This document shows positions 26,927-35,816 of a DNA stretch of 64,000 bases, piece by piece. The notes below the pieces were generated by a model that searched no databases, had not been told where the DNA came from, and saw nothing but the letters and a program-made list of their open reading frames with translations. This DNA comes from Bacteriovoracaceae bacterium (GTDB lineage: Bacteria; Bdellovibrionota; Bacteriovoracia; Bacteriovoracales; Bacteriovoracaceae). Numbering within the stretch: the first letter of the stretch is position 1; the number at the start of each line of letters is the position of its first letter. A program made the translations under genes and the position numbers. The stretch is taken from NCBI GenBank assembly GCA_024711325.1, contig JANJTC010000001.1, positions 1 to 64,000 of the forward strand, in the 5' to 3' direction.

Positions 26927-27502
26927 TTATTTTTTGGCGGAAAGGTCAATTGCTAGAGTAAATTCATCATTGATCGCCTTATCTCCTAAGCCTTTAAAGA
27001 ACGAAGTAGAACCATACTTAAGGCCCCAAAGTGTACGGTTTAAAGTCAGATTAGATTTACCGGAAACTGCTGATTCAGTCTTCTTGAAATCTGTGACTAA
27101 AAAAGTCACTGGTTTTGTTTGACCTATGATGGTCAAGTCGCCTTTAACTTCCAGGCCTTTGTCTGTTTTTTTAGAGTTTTTGATCACTAATTTTGCTTCA
27201 GGGAACTTCGCTGTATTAAAGAAGTCTTCCGACTTCATATGACCTACGTATTTTGCATTGTATTCGGCATCGGTAAGATCAGTACTGGTAAGAGTGTTCA
27301 TGTCGACCACGATTTCCCCACCGCTGATTTCTTCGCCTTTGAGCGTGAGTTTGCCGCTTTTGGCCGTTAAGTTACCAGTGTGCTCACCAGTCACTTTTTT
27401 ACCAACGTAAACGATTTTTGTCTCAGCAGGGTTTACATTATACGTTTGCGCTATGGCACCCAAGCTGGTTACTGTAAGAACGGCAGCTATCAAAGTTTTC
27501 AT
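26927..27502 (-). CDS. YceI family periplasmic lipid-binding-like protein
   Basis: A 191-residue protein with a signal peptide (ends GAIAQ) and the YceI lipocalin-like barrel: TYNVNPAETKIVYVGKKV at the start, then VDMNTLTSTD and DFFNTAKFPEAKLVI, then VKGDLTIIGQTKPV. YceI proteins bind isoprenoid-type lipids in the periplasm. AGGAG precedes the ATG. It is divergent from a LysR regulator across 114 bp, which often marks a regulator-target pair. Confidence 0.9.
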   Translation of the reverse strand: MKTLIAAVLTVTSLGAIAQTYNVNPAETKIVYVGKKVTGEHTGNLTAKSGKLTLKGEEISGGEIVVDMNTLTSTDLTDAEYNAKYVGHMKSEDFFNTAKFPEAKLVIKNSKKTDKGLEVKGDLTIIGQTKPVTFLVTDFKKTESAVSGKSNLTLNRTLWGLKYGSTSFFKGLGDKAINDEFTLAIDLSAKK

Positions 27503-27616
27503 CTTTAACTCCTATATTTGTTAAGATTGATTGGATTTGAGCTTCCATGATGAGCGAGATTTTGATAAAAAAAAAGACAGTAATTTTGATAAACTATATA
27601 AAAAAAAGTTATACAT

Positions 27617-28492
27617 ATGACTTTCGAGCAAGTCCTTGTTTTTCATAAGATTGTCCAATCAGGAAGCTTCAAAGCTGCTGCTGCAGAGTTGCATAAAACT
27701 CAACCGGCCATAAGTTTAGCTATTAAGAAACTTGAAGAGGAAATGGAGGTTTATCTGTTTGATCGCAGCGGTTACAGGCCGGAGCTGACTGATCATGGGA
27801 AATCCTTTTATGAGCACTCTTTTAAGGTGCTTCAGGGAATGAACGAACTCGAAGGTTTATCCCAAAGTTTTAGAAAGCATGAAGAGCCTGAAATTATCAT
27901 CGCTATCGATGGTATCTCTCCTTTACCAAAACTTCTTCATGTCTTTAAAAGCTTCGGAGAAAGGTTTCCTCATACCAAACTTAATCTGGGATTCGATATT
28001 TTAAGTGAAGCTGAGGCGCGAATCCTGGAGCGCGAAGCCCAGATCGGAATTACTCATTTTGTGTCCGACCATAGCTCTCTTGAAATCGTTCCTTTTACTC
28101 AGGTTCGCATGATCCCTGTCATGAGCCGGGAATTATATAAAGAAAAAAAAGTTCGTTCTCAAACTGATCTGACGAGTATTGACCAAGTCGTTGTAGGAGA
28201 TAAAAAAGGCTCCAAAGGAATGAGTTTTGGCCTTCTGGATCAGGGGAAAAAATGGAGAATAAGAGATAGTAACTTCAAGCGTGAAATCATTATGGCCGGT
28301 TTAGGATGGGGTCATCTTCCGGCACATTCGATAGAAAGAGAGATAGAGGAAAAGAAACTCATGATTCTCGATTTTGAAGATATTCATCCCAGGGAATTAG
28401 ATATTAAACTAATCAGACATAAAAAACATCAATTGGGTGTTGTTGCCAAGACTTTATGGGATGAATTGGTATCAGGAAAAAAAGAGATTTAA
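27617..28492 (+). CDS. LysR family transcriptional regulator
   Basis: The protein has 291 residues. The N-terminal winged helix-turn-helix (about 1-60: FEQVLVFHKIVQSGSFKAAAAELHKTQPAISLAIKKLE) is textbook LysR; the C-terminal part is the periplasmic-binding-like effector domain. It is divergent from yceI and only 1 bp upstream of the next gene, so it may regulate either. No ribosome site is obvious. Confidence 0.9.
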   Translation: MTFEQVLVFHKIVQSGSFKAAAAELHKTQPAISLAIKKLEEEMEVYLFDRSGYRPELTDHGKSFYEHSFKVLQGMNELEGLSQSFRKHEEPEIIIAIDGISPLPKLLHVFKSFGERFPHTKLNLGFDILSEAEARILEREAQIGITHFVSDHSSLEIVPFTQVRMIPVMSRELYKEKKVRSQTDLTSIDQVVVGDKKGSKGMSFGLLDQGKKWRIRDSNFKREIIMAGLGWGHLPAHSIEREIEEKKLMILDFEDIHPRELDIKLIRHKKHQLGVVAKTLWDELVSGKKEI

Positions 28493-28493
28493 A

Positions 28494-31328
28494 ATGAAGT
28501 GCTTTGTGATTAGTTTCTTTCTCCTTCTCACTTTTGGAATCAAGGCCTCAGTCATTGATGCTCCTGAAATGCCTGCCGACTTTCAACAAAATCCATCTGA
28601 TATTGAGTGGAAACACATCGTCACAGATAACTTTGATATCATATTTCCAGAAAACATTGAACCTGATGCCCAAAGGGTCGCGCATCTTCTTGAAAAGGCC
28701 TATCCTTTTGTTACCCGATCTCTGGAGGTTAAACCACCTCGTATTCCTTTGGTTCTTCACAATCAATCCATTGTATCCAATGGGTTTGTTACTCTGGCAC
28801 CACGAAGATCTGAATGGTTTGTCACTCCTTCAATTGATCCCGAACTCACCAATACGGAATGGTTAAAGACACTTTCTATTCACGAATTCCGTCATGTCGT
28901 TCAATTTCAAAAAACCCGTAGAGGTTTTAATAAGGCCCTGGAAATTGTCCTGGGTGAAATTGGTCAGGCCCTGGGCCTTGGGCTAACCCTGCCGCCTTGG
29001 TTTCTTGAGGGAGATGCGGTTGGAATTGAGACGGCCTTGACTAAAGGTGGTCGTGGTCGACTTCCTTTATTTGAGCGTGATCTGAGGACTATCTTACTTT
29101 CTGATAAAAAATGGGATTATGATAAGGCCCATTTAGGTTCCTATGAGGACTACGTCCCAAATCACTATGTCTATGGTTACTTCTACACTTCATGGCTTCG
29201 AAATCATTATGGAGATTTATTTCTTTCAAAGCTTGCCAATCAAAGTGCTGAGACAAGTTGGAATCCATTAACCTTTTATAATTCGGTCGATTCTCTGACT
29301 CAATTGAGTTTTGAAGACTTCTATAAAAACGTAATGAGAGAACTGTTAAGGGAATGGAAGGAGCGAGCAGACAAGCTGACGCCTACTCCTTACATCGTTC
29401 AAAATAGAGGGAAACGTTTCGGATGGACGAATTATTACTATCCTCAAGTGACTGATGAGGAAAAAATAATTGCCTTAAAAAAAGGACTCTCTTTTATTGA
29501 ACGTTTTGTCCTGATTGATGGCAAGGAAGAGAGGACATTGTTTTATCCAGGAGTTCTCCAGAATGAATATCCTTATAAGCTCCGAAAAAATAAACTGGCC
29601 TTCTTTGAATTGGATGTTGATCCGCGCTGGGGGAATCGGGATTATACTCGCTTAAAAGTGTATGATCTTAAAACGAAAAATTTTATTTTAGATAAAAAGA
29701 AATTAAAAGGACGTCTGGCGGTTTTAAATCACTCATCTGATAACATTTTGTATGTGGAGTGGGATCCTGATTTAGGGCAGTTTCTTGTCGTGTTAAACTT
29801 AAAAGGAAAAGAGATACAAAGGCTCCCGTTTTCCAAGGACGAAATCATTACTTCCATGGATTGGCTGAGCAATGATGAAATTATTCTGGTTCTAAAAGAT
29901 CAACAAGATCTTAAATCATTGGTTAAGTTCAATTTAAGGAATCAGGATTACATCACCTTAATGCCAAAGAGTGCCACCAATTTAGGATTTGTGAATGTTG
30001 AAGCAGGGCATATCCTTTTTGAAAGCCCCGAATCCGGCATTGATAATATCTGGCTCTATACAAAAGATGGTCCTCGCCAAATTACCAGTGCTCTTTTTGG
30101 GGCCTATGCTCCCACACTTCACAAATCAAAACTTTATTATAACGACTATACTGTTAAGGGAATGAACGTTGTTCAAAAGTCCCTGGGTTTTGAAGTTGAA
30201 CAAAAATCGGAAAATAGCTTCTACCCAATTTACGAAAAATTTTCAGTCAGTGAAAATTATCATGCCTTTGAGAGTGAGCTTCTTAATAAGAAAGAATTCA
30301 AGAGTACCAGATATTCACAGATTCAAAATGCCGTGAATCTTCATAGCTGGATCATCCTTGCTCCTCCCTTATCGAACACGGTGACATTAATTGGGTATAG
30401 CCGGGACATCCTGAATAATTTCTCTCTGTCAGCAGGGGCGGTTTATAATTTAAATGAAAGGACTGTCGAAGGATTTGTCTCCACCACATGGTCTCATCTT
30501 TATCCCGTTTTTGATTTAAGAGCAGGTTATGGTTCCCGCCGTCAGGATGTCATACAGGCAGGCAGGGAAGTTGATCATACATGGGAAGAAGGCACAATAG
30601 AGGCAGGTATTCAACTCCCATGGAAATCGATTCAGGGAAGATTTGTTCATACTTTCAGTACCCGCGCCTTCTCAAAATTGATAAAGGTCACAAATAAAAT
30701 TTCAAACGATTTTTCAGAGGTTAACGATGGTGCACTCCATTCTCCTGGAGCAGAGCTAAATTATGCGGCCTATTCACGCATGGCCCGAAGGGATATTAAT
30801 CCTGCATGGGGGGTTAGCGCTTATCTTAGAACAGAAGAAGGCAAAGACATCACTGGTACCGGGCAAAAGGGAAGTTTGACATCTGCCGACTCCAGAATCT
30901 ATCTGCCAGGTTTTTGGTATCATCATTCTTTCTTTCATCAATTTGCTTATGAAAAGCAAAGAAATGACTTGTATGAATACTCCTCCCTGATCTTTTATCC
31001 GCGTGGAACAAAAAGTATTTTTTTAAATGAGTTCACTAAGTATTCCGCTAACTACCTGATGCCGCTTTTTTACCCGGATTATAACTTCTCAAGATATGTT
31101 TACCTTAAGAGAATTTCTCTCAATCTCTTTTATGACGAACTCAATGGGCGCTTGATGAGTTTTCCTTATCGTGCCGCCTCCTATGGATGGGAAACTATTT
31201 TTGAATTAAATTTCCTGAGGATCTTTCTGCCATTTAATATTGGACTACGAGGTAGCTACGTTCTAGAGGGACTTGACCGGGATGAAAACTATGAAGTCTT
31301 CCTTACCTCAGTACTGGGAACATTTTAA
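28494..31328 (+). CDS. exported HExxH metallopeptidase-like/beta-propeller/outer-membrane protein
   Basis: A 944-residue protein from the ATG just after the LysR stop. Signal peptide 1-18. A gluzincin-like domain follows: HEFRH (130-134) and the downstream FLEGDA with Glu172 could bind zinc. A middle part (~300-560) has short blade-like repeats (for example ILYVEWDPDLGQFLVVLNLKGK) of a TolB/WD40 propeller. The last ~330 residues look like an outer-membrane beta-barrel with many Tyr- and Gly-rich strands. Such fusions are known in predatory and environmental bacteria; a surface protease is inferred. Confidence 0.7.
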   Translation: MKCFVISFFLLLTFGIKASVIDAPEMPADFQQNPSDIEWKHIVTDNFDIIFPENIEPDAQRVAHLLEKAYPFVTRSLEVKPPRIPLVLHNQSIVSNGFVTLAPRRSEWFVTPSIDPELTNTEWLKTLSIHEFRHVVQFQKTRRGFNKALEIVLGEIGQALGLGLTLPPWFLEGDAVGIETALTKGGRGRLPLFERDLRTILLSDKKWDYDKAHLGSYEDYVPNHYVYGYFYTSWLRNHYGDLFLSKLANQSAETSWNPLTFYNSVDSLTQLSFEDFYKNVMRELLREWKERADKLTPTPYIVQNRGKRFGWTNYYYPQVTDEEKIIALKKGLSFIERFVLIDGKEERTLFYPGVLQNEYPYKLRKNKLAFFELDVDPRWGNRDYTRLKVYDLKTKNFILDKKKLKGRLAVLNHSSDNILYVEWDPDLGQFLVVLNLKGKEIQRLPFSKDEIITSMDWLSNDEIILVLKDQQDLKSLVKFNLRNQDYITLMPKSATNLGFVNVEAGHILFESPESGIDNIWLYTKDGPRQITSALFGAYAPTLHKSKLYYNDYTVKGMNVVQKSLGFEVEQKSENSFYPIYEKFSVSENYHAFESELLNKKEFKSTRYSQIQNAVNLHSWIILAPPLSNTVTLIGYSRDILNNFSLSAGAVYNLNERTVEGFVSTTWSHLYPVFDLRAGYGSRRQDVIQAGREVDHTWEEGTIEAGIQLPWKSIQGRFVHTFSTRAFSKLIKVTNKISNDFSEVNDGALHSPGAELNYAAYSRMARRDINPAWGVSAYLRTEEGKDITGTGQKGSLTSADSRIYLPGFWYHHSFFHQFAYEKQRNDLYEYSSLIFYPRGTKSIFLNEFTKYSANYLMPLFYPDYNFSRYVYLKRISLNLFYDELNGRLMSFPYRAASYGWETIFELNFLRIFLPFNIGLRGSYVLEGLDRDENYEVFLTSVLGTF

Positions 31329-32280
31329 TCTTCCTCACGGAAAGATTGAAAATGAGGTCACAATTCGTGAAGGAAGTTATCAGGGACTTCTTCAAGAAGC
31401 TCTTTATACTTCCCGTGAAGATTTCCTGACTATCTTCAATCATCCTCTGGTTCAGGGAACCTTTGTAGATTTGGGATGTGGGGCGGGAGAAGGTTGCCTC
31501 CTTTATGGGAGCCTTTATCCTGGGCGTAAATCTATCGGACTGGAATTCGAAGAGGCCCGTCTCAATTATGGACGTGGATTTCGAGATAAATACAATCTTT
31601 TGAATGTGGAATTATTGGAAGCTGATCTTTTGACTTCTACCATACCGGAAGGTGATACCTATTTTCTCTATTTCCCAACTGGGCCGGTTTTGGACCGGAT
31701 ATTGTCGGAGCTATATCGCTCTCAAAAATCTTTCCGACTAGTTGTGATTGAATCTCATGGAGATCTCTTCCCAAGACTGGATTTAGAAAACTGGCTGTCT
31801 TTGAAGTCTGAACTACCTCTTCATTCAATTCGTCACCATTCACTGGCCCGCATCTATGAAAGGAATCAACTTTTAAGAGACTCCACCTTGAGTATTTTTG
31901 ACCTGAGTTTTCAAAATAAATACCTCTTTATTCAAGATCATGATGAAGTATGGATCGCAGAGAGCAGAGGGCTTACCTGGACCAAGGGCGACCGATTTGA
32001 GCTTTTGGCGCCACCGCGCACAGTCTTTTGGAGAAATGTCAATAAATGGTCTGATTTGTCCGAACTCTTGCCGCTGCATAAGCTTGCTGTTGAACTGCGA
32101 GGTGAAGGAGAGCTGGAGTTTACCGGCATAGATTTTAAAATGTCAGGATTCATCCGTAAAATTATCGTTCATCCAACCTTTCGTCTGGAAATTTCAACAG
32201 GGGAAAAGGTAGAATGGGAGAAGATTTTGACCATTAATAAAGGTTCTCGTTTATGTTACGCATCTTCTCACTCCTTTTAA
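31282..32280 (+). CDS. SAM-dependent methyltransferase-like protein
   Basis: The protein has about 332 residues. Motif I is TFVDLGCGAGEGCLLYGSLYPG and the next strand SIGLEFEEARL has the acidic residue that binds the SAM ribose; this pattern resembles Dot1-like or YjbP-type methyltransferases. The C-terminal half is unfamiliar. It overlaps the preceding gene end by 47 bp; the start among ATGs at 31282 and 31291 is uncertain. The substrate is unknown. Confidence 0.65.
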   Translation: MKTMKSSLPQYWEHFNLPHGKIENEVTIREGSYQGLLQEALYTSREDFLTIFNHPLVQGTFVDLGCGAGEGCLLYGSLYPGRKSIGLEFEEARLNYGRGFRDKYNLLNVELLEADLLTSTIPEGDTYFLYFPTGPVLDRILSELYRSQKSFRLVVIESHGDLFPRLDLENWLSLKSELPLHSIRHHSLARIYERNQLLRDSTLSIFDLSFQNKYLFIQDHDEVWIAESRGLTWTKGDRFELLAPPRTVFWRNVNKWSDLSELLPLHKLAVELRGEGELEFTGIDFKMSGFIRKIIVHPTFRLEISTGEKVEWEKILTINKGSRLCYASSHSF

Positions 32281-33266
32281 TACTTTCTTCTTGTTCTATG
32301 GGTACCATCAAAAGTGGAGGCAATAGGACATACGTTTACGATGCTCAAAGTGAATACACCTCGGAAGATTTAAAAGAGATGTCTTCAAAGATTGTAACGA
32401 CCTCCAAACGAGATCCTAAAGTTGGCAAACTTGATGACCTTTTTGGGCCAGGCCAAAAACCTTTAAAACGAGTGGGAATTGTCATCTTTGAGTCATTGAT
32501 TCAGCCGACACGGGGTGGACTGGCCGGGGCAGACCTCGTTTATGTCTCTGAGCAAGGGAAACAATTACTAACTGAAAAGCTTTTGAATATTTGGGAGCAA
32601 AGTATAGAAATACTGGCCCCAGAACTTGATTATCTTCCCTCATATAAAATGAAAAAGTCCCCTTCATTTCATAAGTATGGAAAGTTGGAAGACGATTACG
32701 TTAAAAGTGCCAGAACCTCTCTTGCGCCAGATGATATTTTTTTCCTCGAGTCAGGGAAAAAAACCACAACCACAACTTTAGTGAATCCGAGGGGCATGAG
32801 GGATATGTCTTTCGTTTTGGTCCCTGCCACTGAATTAATGTCTGGGCCAAAGTGGTCTGAGCATAACAAGCACTTTCTGAATGATGTTGCCCGGGATCTG
32901 AAGCTGGATGCATTTATAATTGTCATGAGTGAGCTATCATGGACTGCTGCCCATACTGATAAGCACTCTGGTGAAATTTTACCAGAAGAGATCGTGGTTA
33001 AGATAGAAGCCTCAACGCTTATTCCACTTCATCTTTATCATGAAAGACTAGAAAAGCTAAAAAACAACGAAAAACCTAATGTTACTATAAGCTATCGCTC
33101 TTATGAGGGAGAATTAAAAATTCCGGCCTTCATTTCAGTCCCTGAGGAAAGTAAAAACTTCGACATGATCGAAAATGAAATTTTGTCCCCTGCCTTAAAG
33201 ACTTATAAAGATCTCTCTCAAATGACCATCATGAGAATAATTGAAGACCTAAAAAAGACATGGTAA
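32253..33266 (+). CDS. lipoprotein of unknown function, 337 aa
   Basis: A lipoprotein signal (LLLILSSCS with lipobox Cys near residue 14) anchors it in a membrane. The mature part is soluble and rich in charge, with a Lys/Thr stretch (GKKTTTTT) in the middle. No family recognised. It overlaps the methyltransferase by 28 bp and the exporter gene by about 7 bp, consistent with translational coupling. Confidence 0.68.
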   Translation: MLRIFSLLLILSSCSMGTIKSGGNRTYVYDAQSEYTSEDLKEMSSKIVTTSKRDPKVGKLDDLFGPGQKPLKRVGIVIFESLIQPTRGGLAGADLVYVSEQGKQLLTEKLLNIWEQSIEILAPELDYLPSYKMKKSPSFHKYGKLEDDYVKSARTSLAPDDIFFLESGKKTTTTTLVNPRGMRDMSFVLVPATELMSGPKWSEHNKHFLNDVARDLKLDAFIIVMSELSWTAAHTDKHSGEILPEEIVVKIEASTLIPLHLYHERLEKLKNNEKPNVTISYRSYEGELKIPAFISVPEESKNFDMIENEILSPALKTYKDLSQMTIMRIIEDLKKTW

Positions 33267-34477
33267 TGGAAAAAATTGATTTCAAACGACGTGTCAAATT
33301 CATTCTTCGATTCGGGAGTGCTCTTCATGCCTCCGGTGCTCCGGCCCATACTCTAGAGGGGACCATGTCGGATATGTGCCAGCGGATGGGAATTAAGGGA
33401 AGCTTTATTTCTCAGCCTACGGCCATCCTTTCTAGTTTTAGCAATGATGAGGAAGACATCACTAAGATTGAAAGAGTTGAACCAGTCAGTGTGAATCTCG
33501 GTAGGCTTTCAAGTATTGATAAGGTTTCAAGGGAGGTCATCTTAAATGAAATCTCGTATGAAGAAGGTTATCAAAAATTAGACGATATTCTAAATGCCGA
33601 TGAACCGTATAGCAAACGTATCAGGGTCCTTTATTTCTTATTTTCAACATCAGGTTTCATGATTCTATTCGGTGGGACATGGGGGGATTTACTTGCTTCT
33701 ATTCTGGTGGGTGTGATTATGGGATTCATTGCTCTATTCAAACCCTTAGGAACTGTGGCCCAGCTCTTTGAAGCGTTGGTGGCAGTGGTGGCAAGTTTTG
33801 CAACTTATCTTTTAGCGAAGCTTCTTCCTGGACTTAATGTTGGTGTCGTTATTCTCTCCAGTTTAATTATATTTATGCCGGGACTATTTATCACCAATGC
33901 AATTGCTGAAATTGCTTCCCAGCACTTAGTTTCCGGAACTGCCCGATTGGTGGGGGGAGTGATGATCCTCTTAAAACTTACTTTTGGTGTATTTATTGGA
34001 AGTAAACTTGCTAGTTGGTTTCATTATCCCTCGCTTAATGTTGAGTTTGCTACCATTCCAACCTGGGTTACATTTTTAACATTGCCTCTTACGGCCTCCA
34101 TGTCTTTAATCAACTTCAAAGCGAATCGGGAAGATTGGAAGTGGATTACCAGCGCAGGTATCTTTGGTTTCTTTTGTTCTAAATTAGGGGCCCATTATCT
34201 CGGGCCTGAGCTTGGAATGTTTTTTGGAGGGGCCTGTGTAGGGTCCATGAGTAATATTTTTGCTCGAATAACAAATAAGCCTTCCAGTATTTTCCATTTT
34301 CCTGGCATCATTCTGCTAGTTCCAGGTTCTGTTGGTTACCGTTCATTTAGTTTCATGATGGAAAGAAATGTTGTGGGTGGGCTTGATACGGCCTTTACTA
34401 TGGTCACACTGGCCTTGGCCCTGGTGGTTGGTATCTTTTTTGGAAACATTCTTATAAAACCTCGTCGGGCCCTCTAG
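33260..34477 (+). CDS. ThrE-family threonine/serine exporter
   Basis: A 405-residue protein with an N-terminal soluble domain (about 1-120; FGSALHASGAPAHTLE is typical of the DUF1212/ThrE N-terminus) and about ten transmembrane segments, i.e. the fused ThrE form. The family exports Thr and Ser. A TAATG overlap with the lipoprotein gene offers an alternative start at 33266. Confidence 0.82.
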   Translation: MVMEKIDFKRRVKFILRFGSALHASGAPAHTLEGTMSDMCQRMGIKGSFISQPTAILSSFSNDEEDITKIERVEPVSVNLGRLSSIDKVSREVILNEISYEEGYQKLDDILNADEPYSKRIRVLYFLFSTSGFMILFGGTWGDLLASILVGVIMGFIALFKPLGTVAQLFEALVAVVASFATYLLAKLLPGLNVGVVILSSLIIFMPGLFITNAIAEIASQHLVSGTARLVGGVMILLKLTFGVFIGSKLASWFHYPSLNVEFATIPTWVTFLTLPLTASMSLINFKANREDWKWITSAGIFGFFCSKLGAHYLGPELGMFFGGACVGSMSNIFARITNKPSSIFHFPGIILLVPGSVGYRSFSFMMERNVVGGLDTAFTMVTLALALVVGIFFGNILIKPRRAL

Positions 34478-34592
34478 GAGAGATAGGCATCTTTTTGCCC
34501 TCTTGAAGTTGGTCCTATGATAGGGGCATACTAAAGTATGGCCTCTGAATCCAGGATGGATGAAAAGCAGTGCCTAAACCAAGGATGGTGTT

Positions 34593-35291
34593 ATGGCGAA
34601 GCTGTTACTTCTCTGGGGCCTTCTCCTGTTTTTTGTCAGCTGTAATGAGAATCCAGAGTGTGAAAGTCAGACTTCTTCCCTTAGTAAGCAGGAACAAACT
34701 CCTAATTCTGCATGTCCTTCTCCGGAACCTGAACCCACGCCTGATCCAGAACCCGAACCAGATCCTGAAGAAGGTGAAGAGGTTCCTCATGAAGCCTTAA
34801 TCTTTGATGCTAAGCTCGATCTTTTTGAGTTTGAAAGATTAGATGAGGATAAAGTTTATAAGGCCATTGAGATCATAAAAAAAGTTGTGAGCTCCAAAGA
34901 ATTTAGAGATCGAGTCCTGAATTTTACTTATCAGGAAAAAAAACAGTTTGTAGACAATAAAGGTCTGACCAACGCAGAAATCTATCAGATTCTTCTGGAT
35001 GGAAAGGAAGATCTGAGACCGGAAATCGATCATGAGATGGATCTGGAACTGCAGCTTTATTATTCTTGGACCAGTACTGTTGGTTATACAACGCCAGGAG
35101 AGTTGCGGATTTATATGAATACAAAATTCTTTGATTCTTATACTCCGGCCGAAGTCGCAGGAAATGTTTTTCATGAATGGACTCATAAGCTAGGTTTTAC
35201 TCATGCTAGCTCCTATTCGGTTCCGCGGGATTCTTCCGTTCCTTATGCAATCGGATACCTGATCAGAGATTTAGGTCGCCAATACGAATAA
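34593..35291 (+). CDS. lipoprotein with metzincin-like HExxHxxGxxH motif
   Basis: The protein has 232 residues. A lipobox (FFVSC) is followed by a Pro-Glu/Pro-Asp spacer at about residues 42-65 (PEPEPTPDPEPEPDPEEG) that would form a stiff arm to hold the domain away from the membrane. Near residue 197 HEWTHKLGFTH matches the zinc consensus HExxHxxGxxH. Membrane-tethered proteolysis is inferred. AAGGA precedes the ATG. The following hairpin at 35293-35331 may end the transcript. Confidence 0.7.
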   Translation: MAKLLLLWGLLLFFVSCNENPECESQTSSLSKQEQTPNSACPSPEPEPTPDPEPEPDPEEGEEVPHEALIFDAKLDLFEFERLDEDKVYKAIEIIKKVVSSKEFRDRVLNFTYQEKKQFVDNKGLTNAEIYQILLDGKEDLRPEIDHEMDLELQLYYSWTSTVGYTTPGELRIYMNTKFFDSYTPAEVAGNVFHEWTHKLGFTHASSYSVPRDSSVPYAIGYLIRDLGRQYE

Positions 35292-35292
35292 A

Positions 35293-35331
35293 TGCCACAC
35301 TTGATGAGGTGATCCTCCTCATCAAGTGGCA
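35293..35331 (+). terminator. hairpin after the metzincin-like gene
   Basis: TGCCACACTTGATGAGG pairs with CCTCATCAAGTGGCA (2-nt bulge). The stem is long but no T-tract follows, so it is either a terminator of weak type or an operator near the downstream sigma-54-type promoter. Confidence 0.45.
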
Positions 35332-35371
35332 GTGATCTTGCTAAACATAGATAAAAGCATTCTTTTAACCT

Positions 35372-35387
35372 TGGCATCAATCCTGCT
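35372..35387 (+). promoter_or_regulatory. sigma-54-type promoter
   Basis: TGGCATCAATCCTGCT has GG and GC elements exactly 12 nt apart, as in the -24/-12 consensus. The expected transcript start (about 35398) fits a 28-nt leader to the ATG at 35426 and would exclude an upstream ATG at 35399. Confidence 0.7.
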
Positions 35388-35425
35388 CCTCTTCTGTCAT
35401 GGATAAATCCTTTCAGGGGGCAAAA

Positions 35426-35779
35426 ATGGAAAATCAAAATCCGAATCCAAATGAAAACAATCAGGAACATTCAACTTTTTACGATCAGGCCGATGGCAAC
35501 TTCGACAAAGCTATTCAAAATACTCAAGGATCCGGTATTAATCAAAATCAGGAGAGACTCTCAAAAGGAGTGACCTCTGATGATGATGAAAATGCTGGCG
35601 CAACTTACAGTAAAAATCTAATGGGGAATGCTGAAGGGGAAGTTCGTGAAAATGAAGATGCTTCCCTTCAAGATGACAGTTATTCATTTGATGAAGCTAA
35701 TACTGATAATGAAGAGTACCACGATGCAGATGAAGTAGAAGATTTTGATATTGATAATGATGACGATTTTGTGCAGTAA
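35426..35779 (+). CDS. small acidic disordered protein, 117 aa
   Basis: The product is rich in Asn, Asp, Glu, Gln and Ser, has no Cys, and almost no hydrophobic core; the C-terminal 25 residues are nearly all acidic (for example DEVEDFDIDNDDDFVQ). It is likely intrinsically disordered. GGGGG precedes the ATG and a sigma-54-type promoter lies 28-54 bp upstream. A stress or chaperone-like role is a guess; no family known to me. Confidence 0.6.
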   Translation: MENQNPNPNENNQEHSTFYDQADGNFDKAIQNTQGSGINQNQERLSKGVTSDDDENAGATYSKNLMGNAEGEVRENEDASLQDDSYSFDEANTDNEEYHDADEVEDFDIDNDDDFVQ

Positions 35780-35784
35780 AGTAA

Positions 35785-35810
35785 GGGAGGGCCAACTAGG
35801 CCCTCCCCTT
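35785..35810. terminator. bidirectional hairpin between convergent genes
   Basis: GGGAGGGCC and GGCCCTCCC form a 9-bp stem with a 5-nt loop. T content is low on both sides (CTTAG; TTACTTTA on the minus strand), so efficiency is uncertain. Confidence 0.6.
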
Positions 35811-35816
35811 AGTTCA

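Noticed and set aside
26823..27122. 99-residue plus-strand frame over the protease start and YceI terminator
   Set aside because: It runs antisense through a terminator and the YceI gene. Its length follows from the real gene on the other strand.
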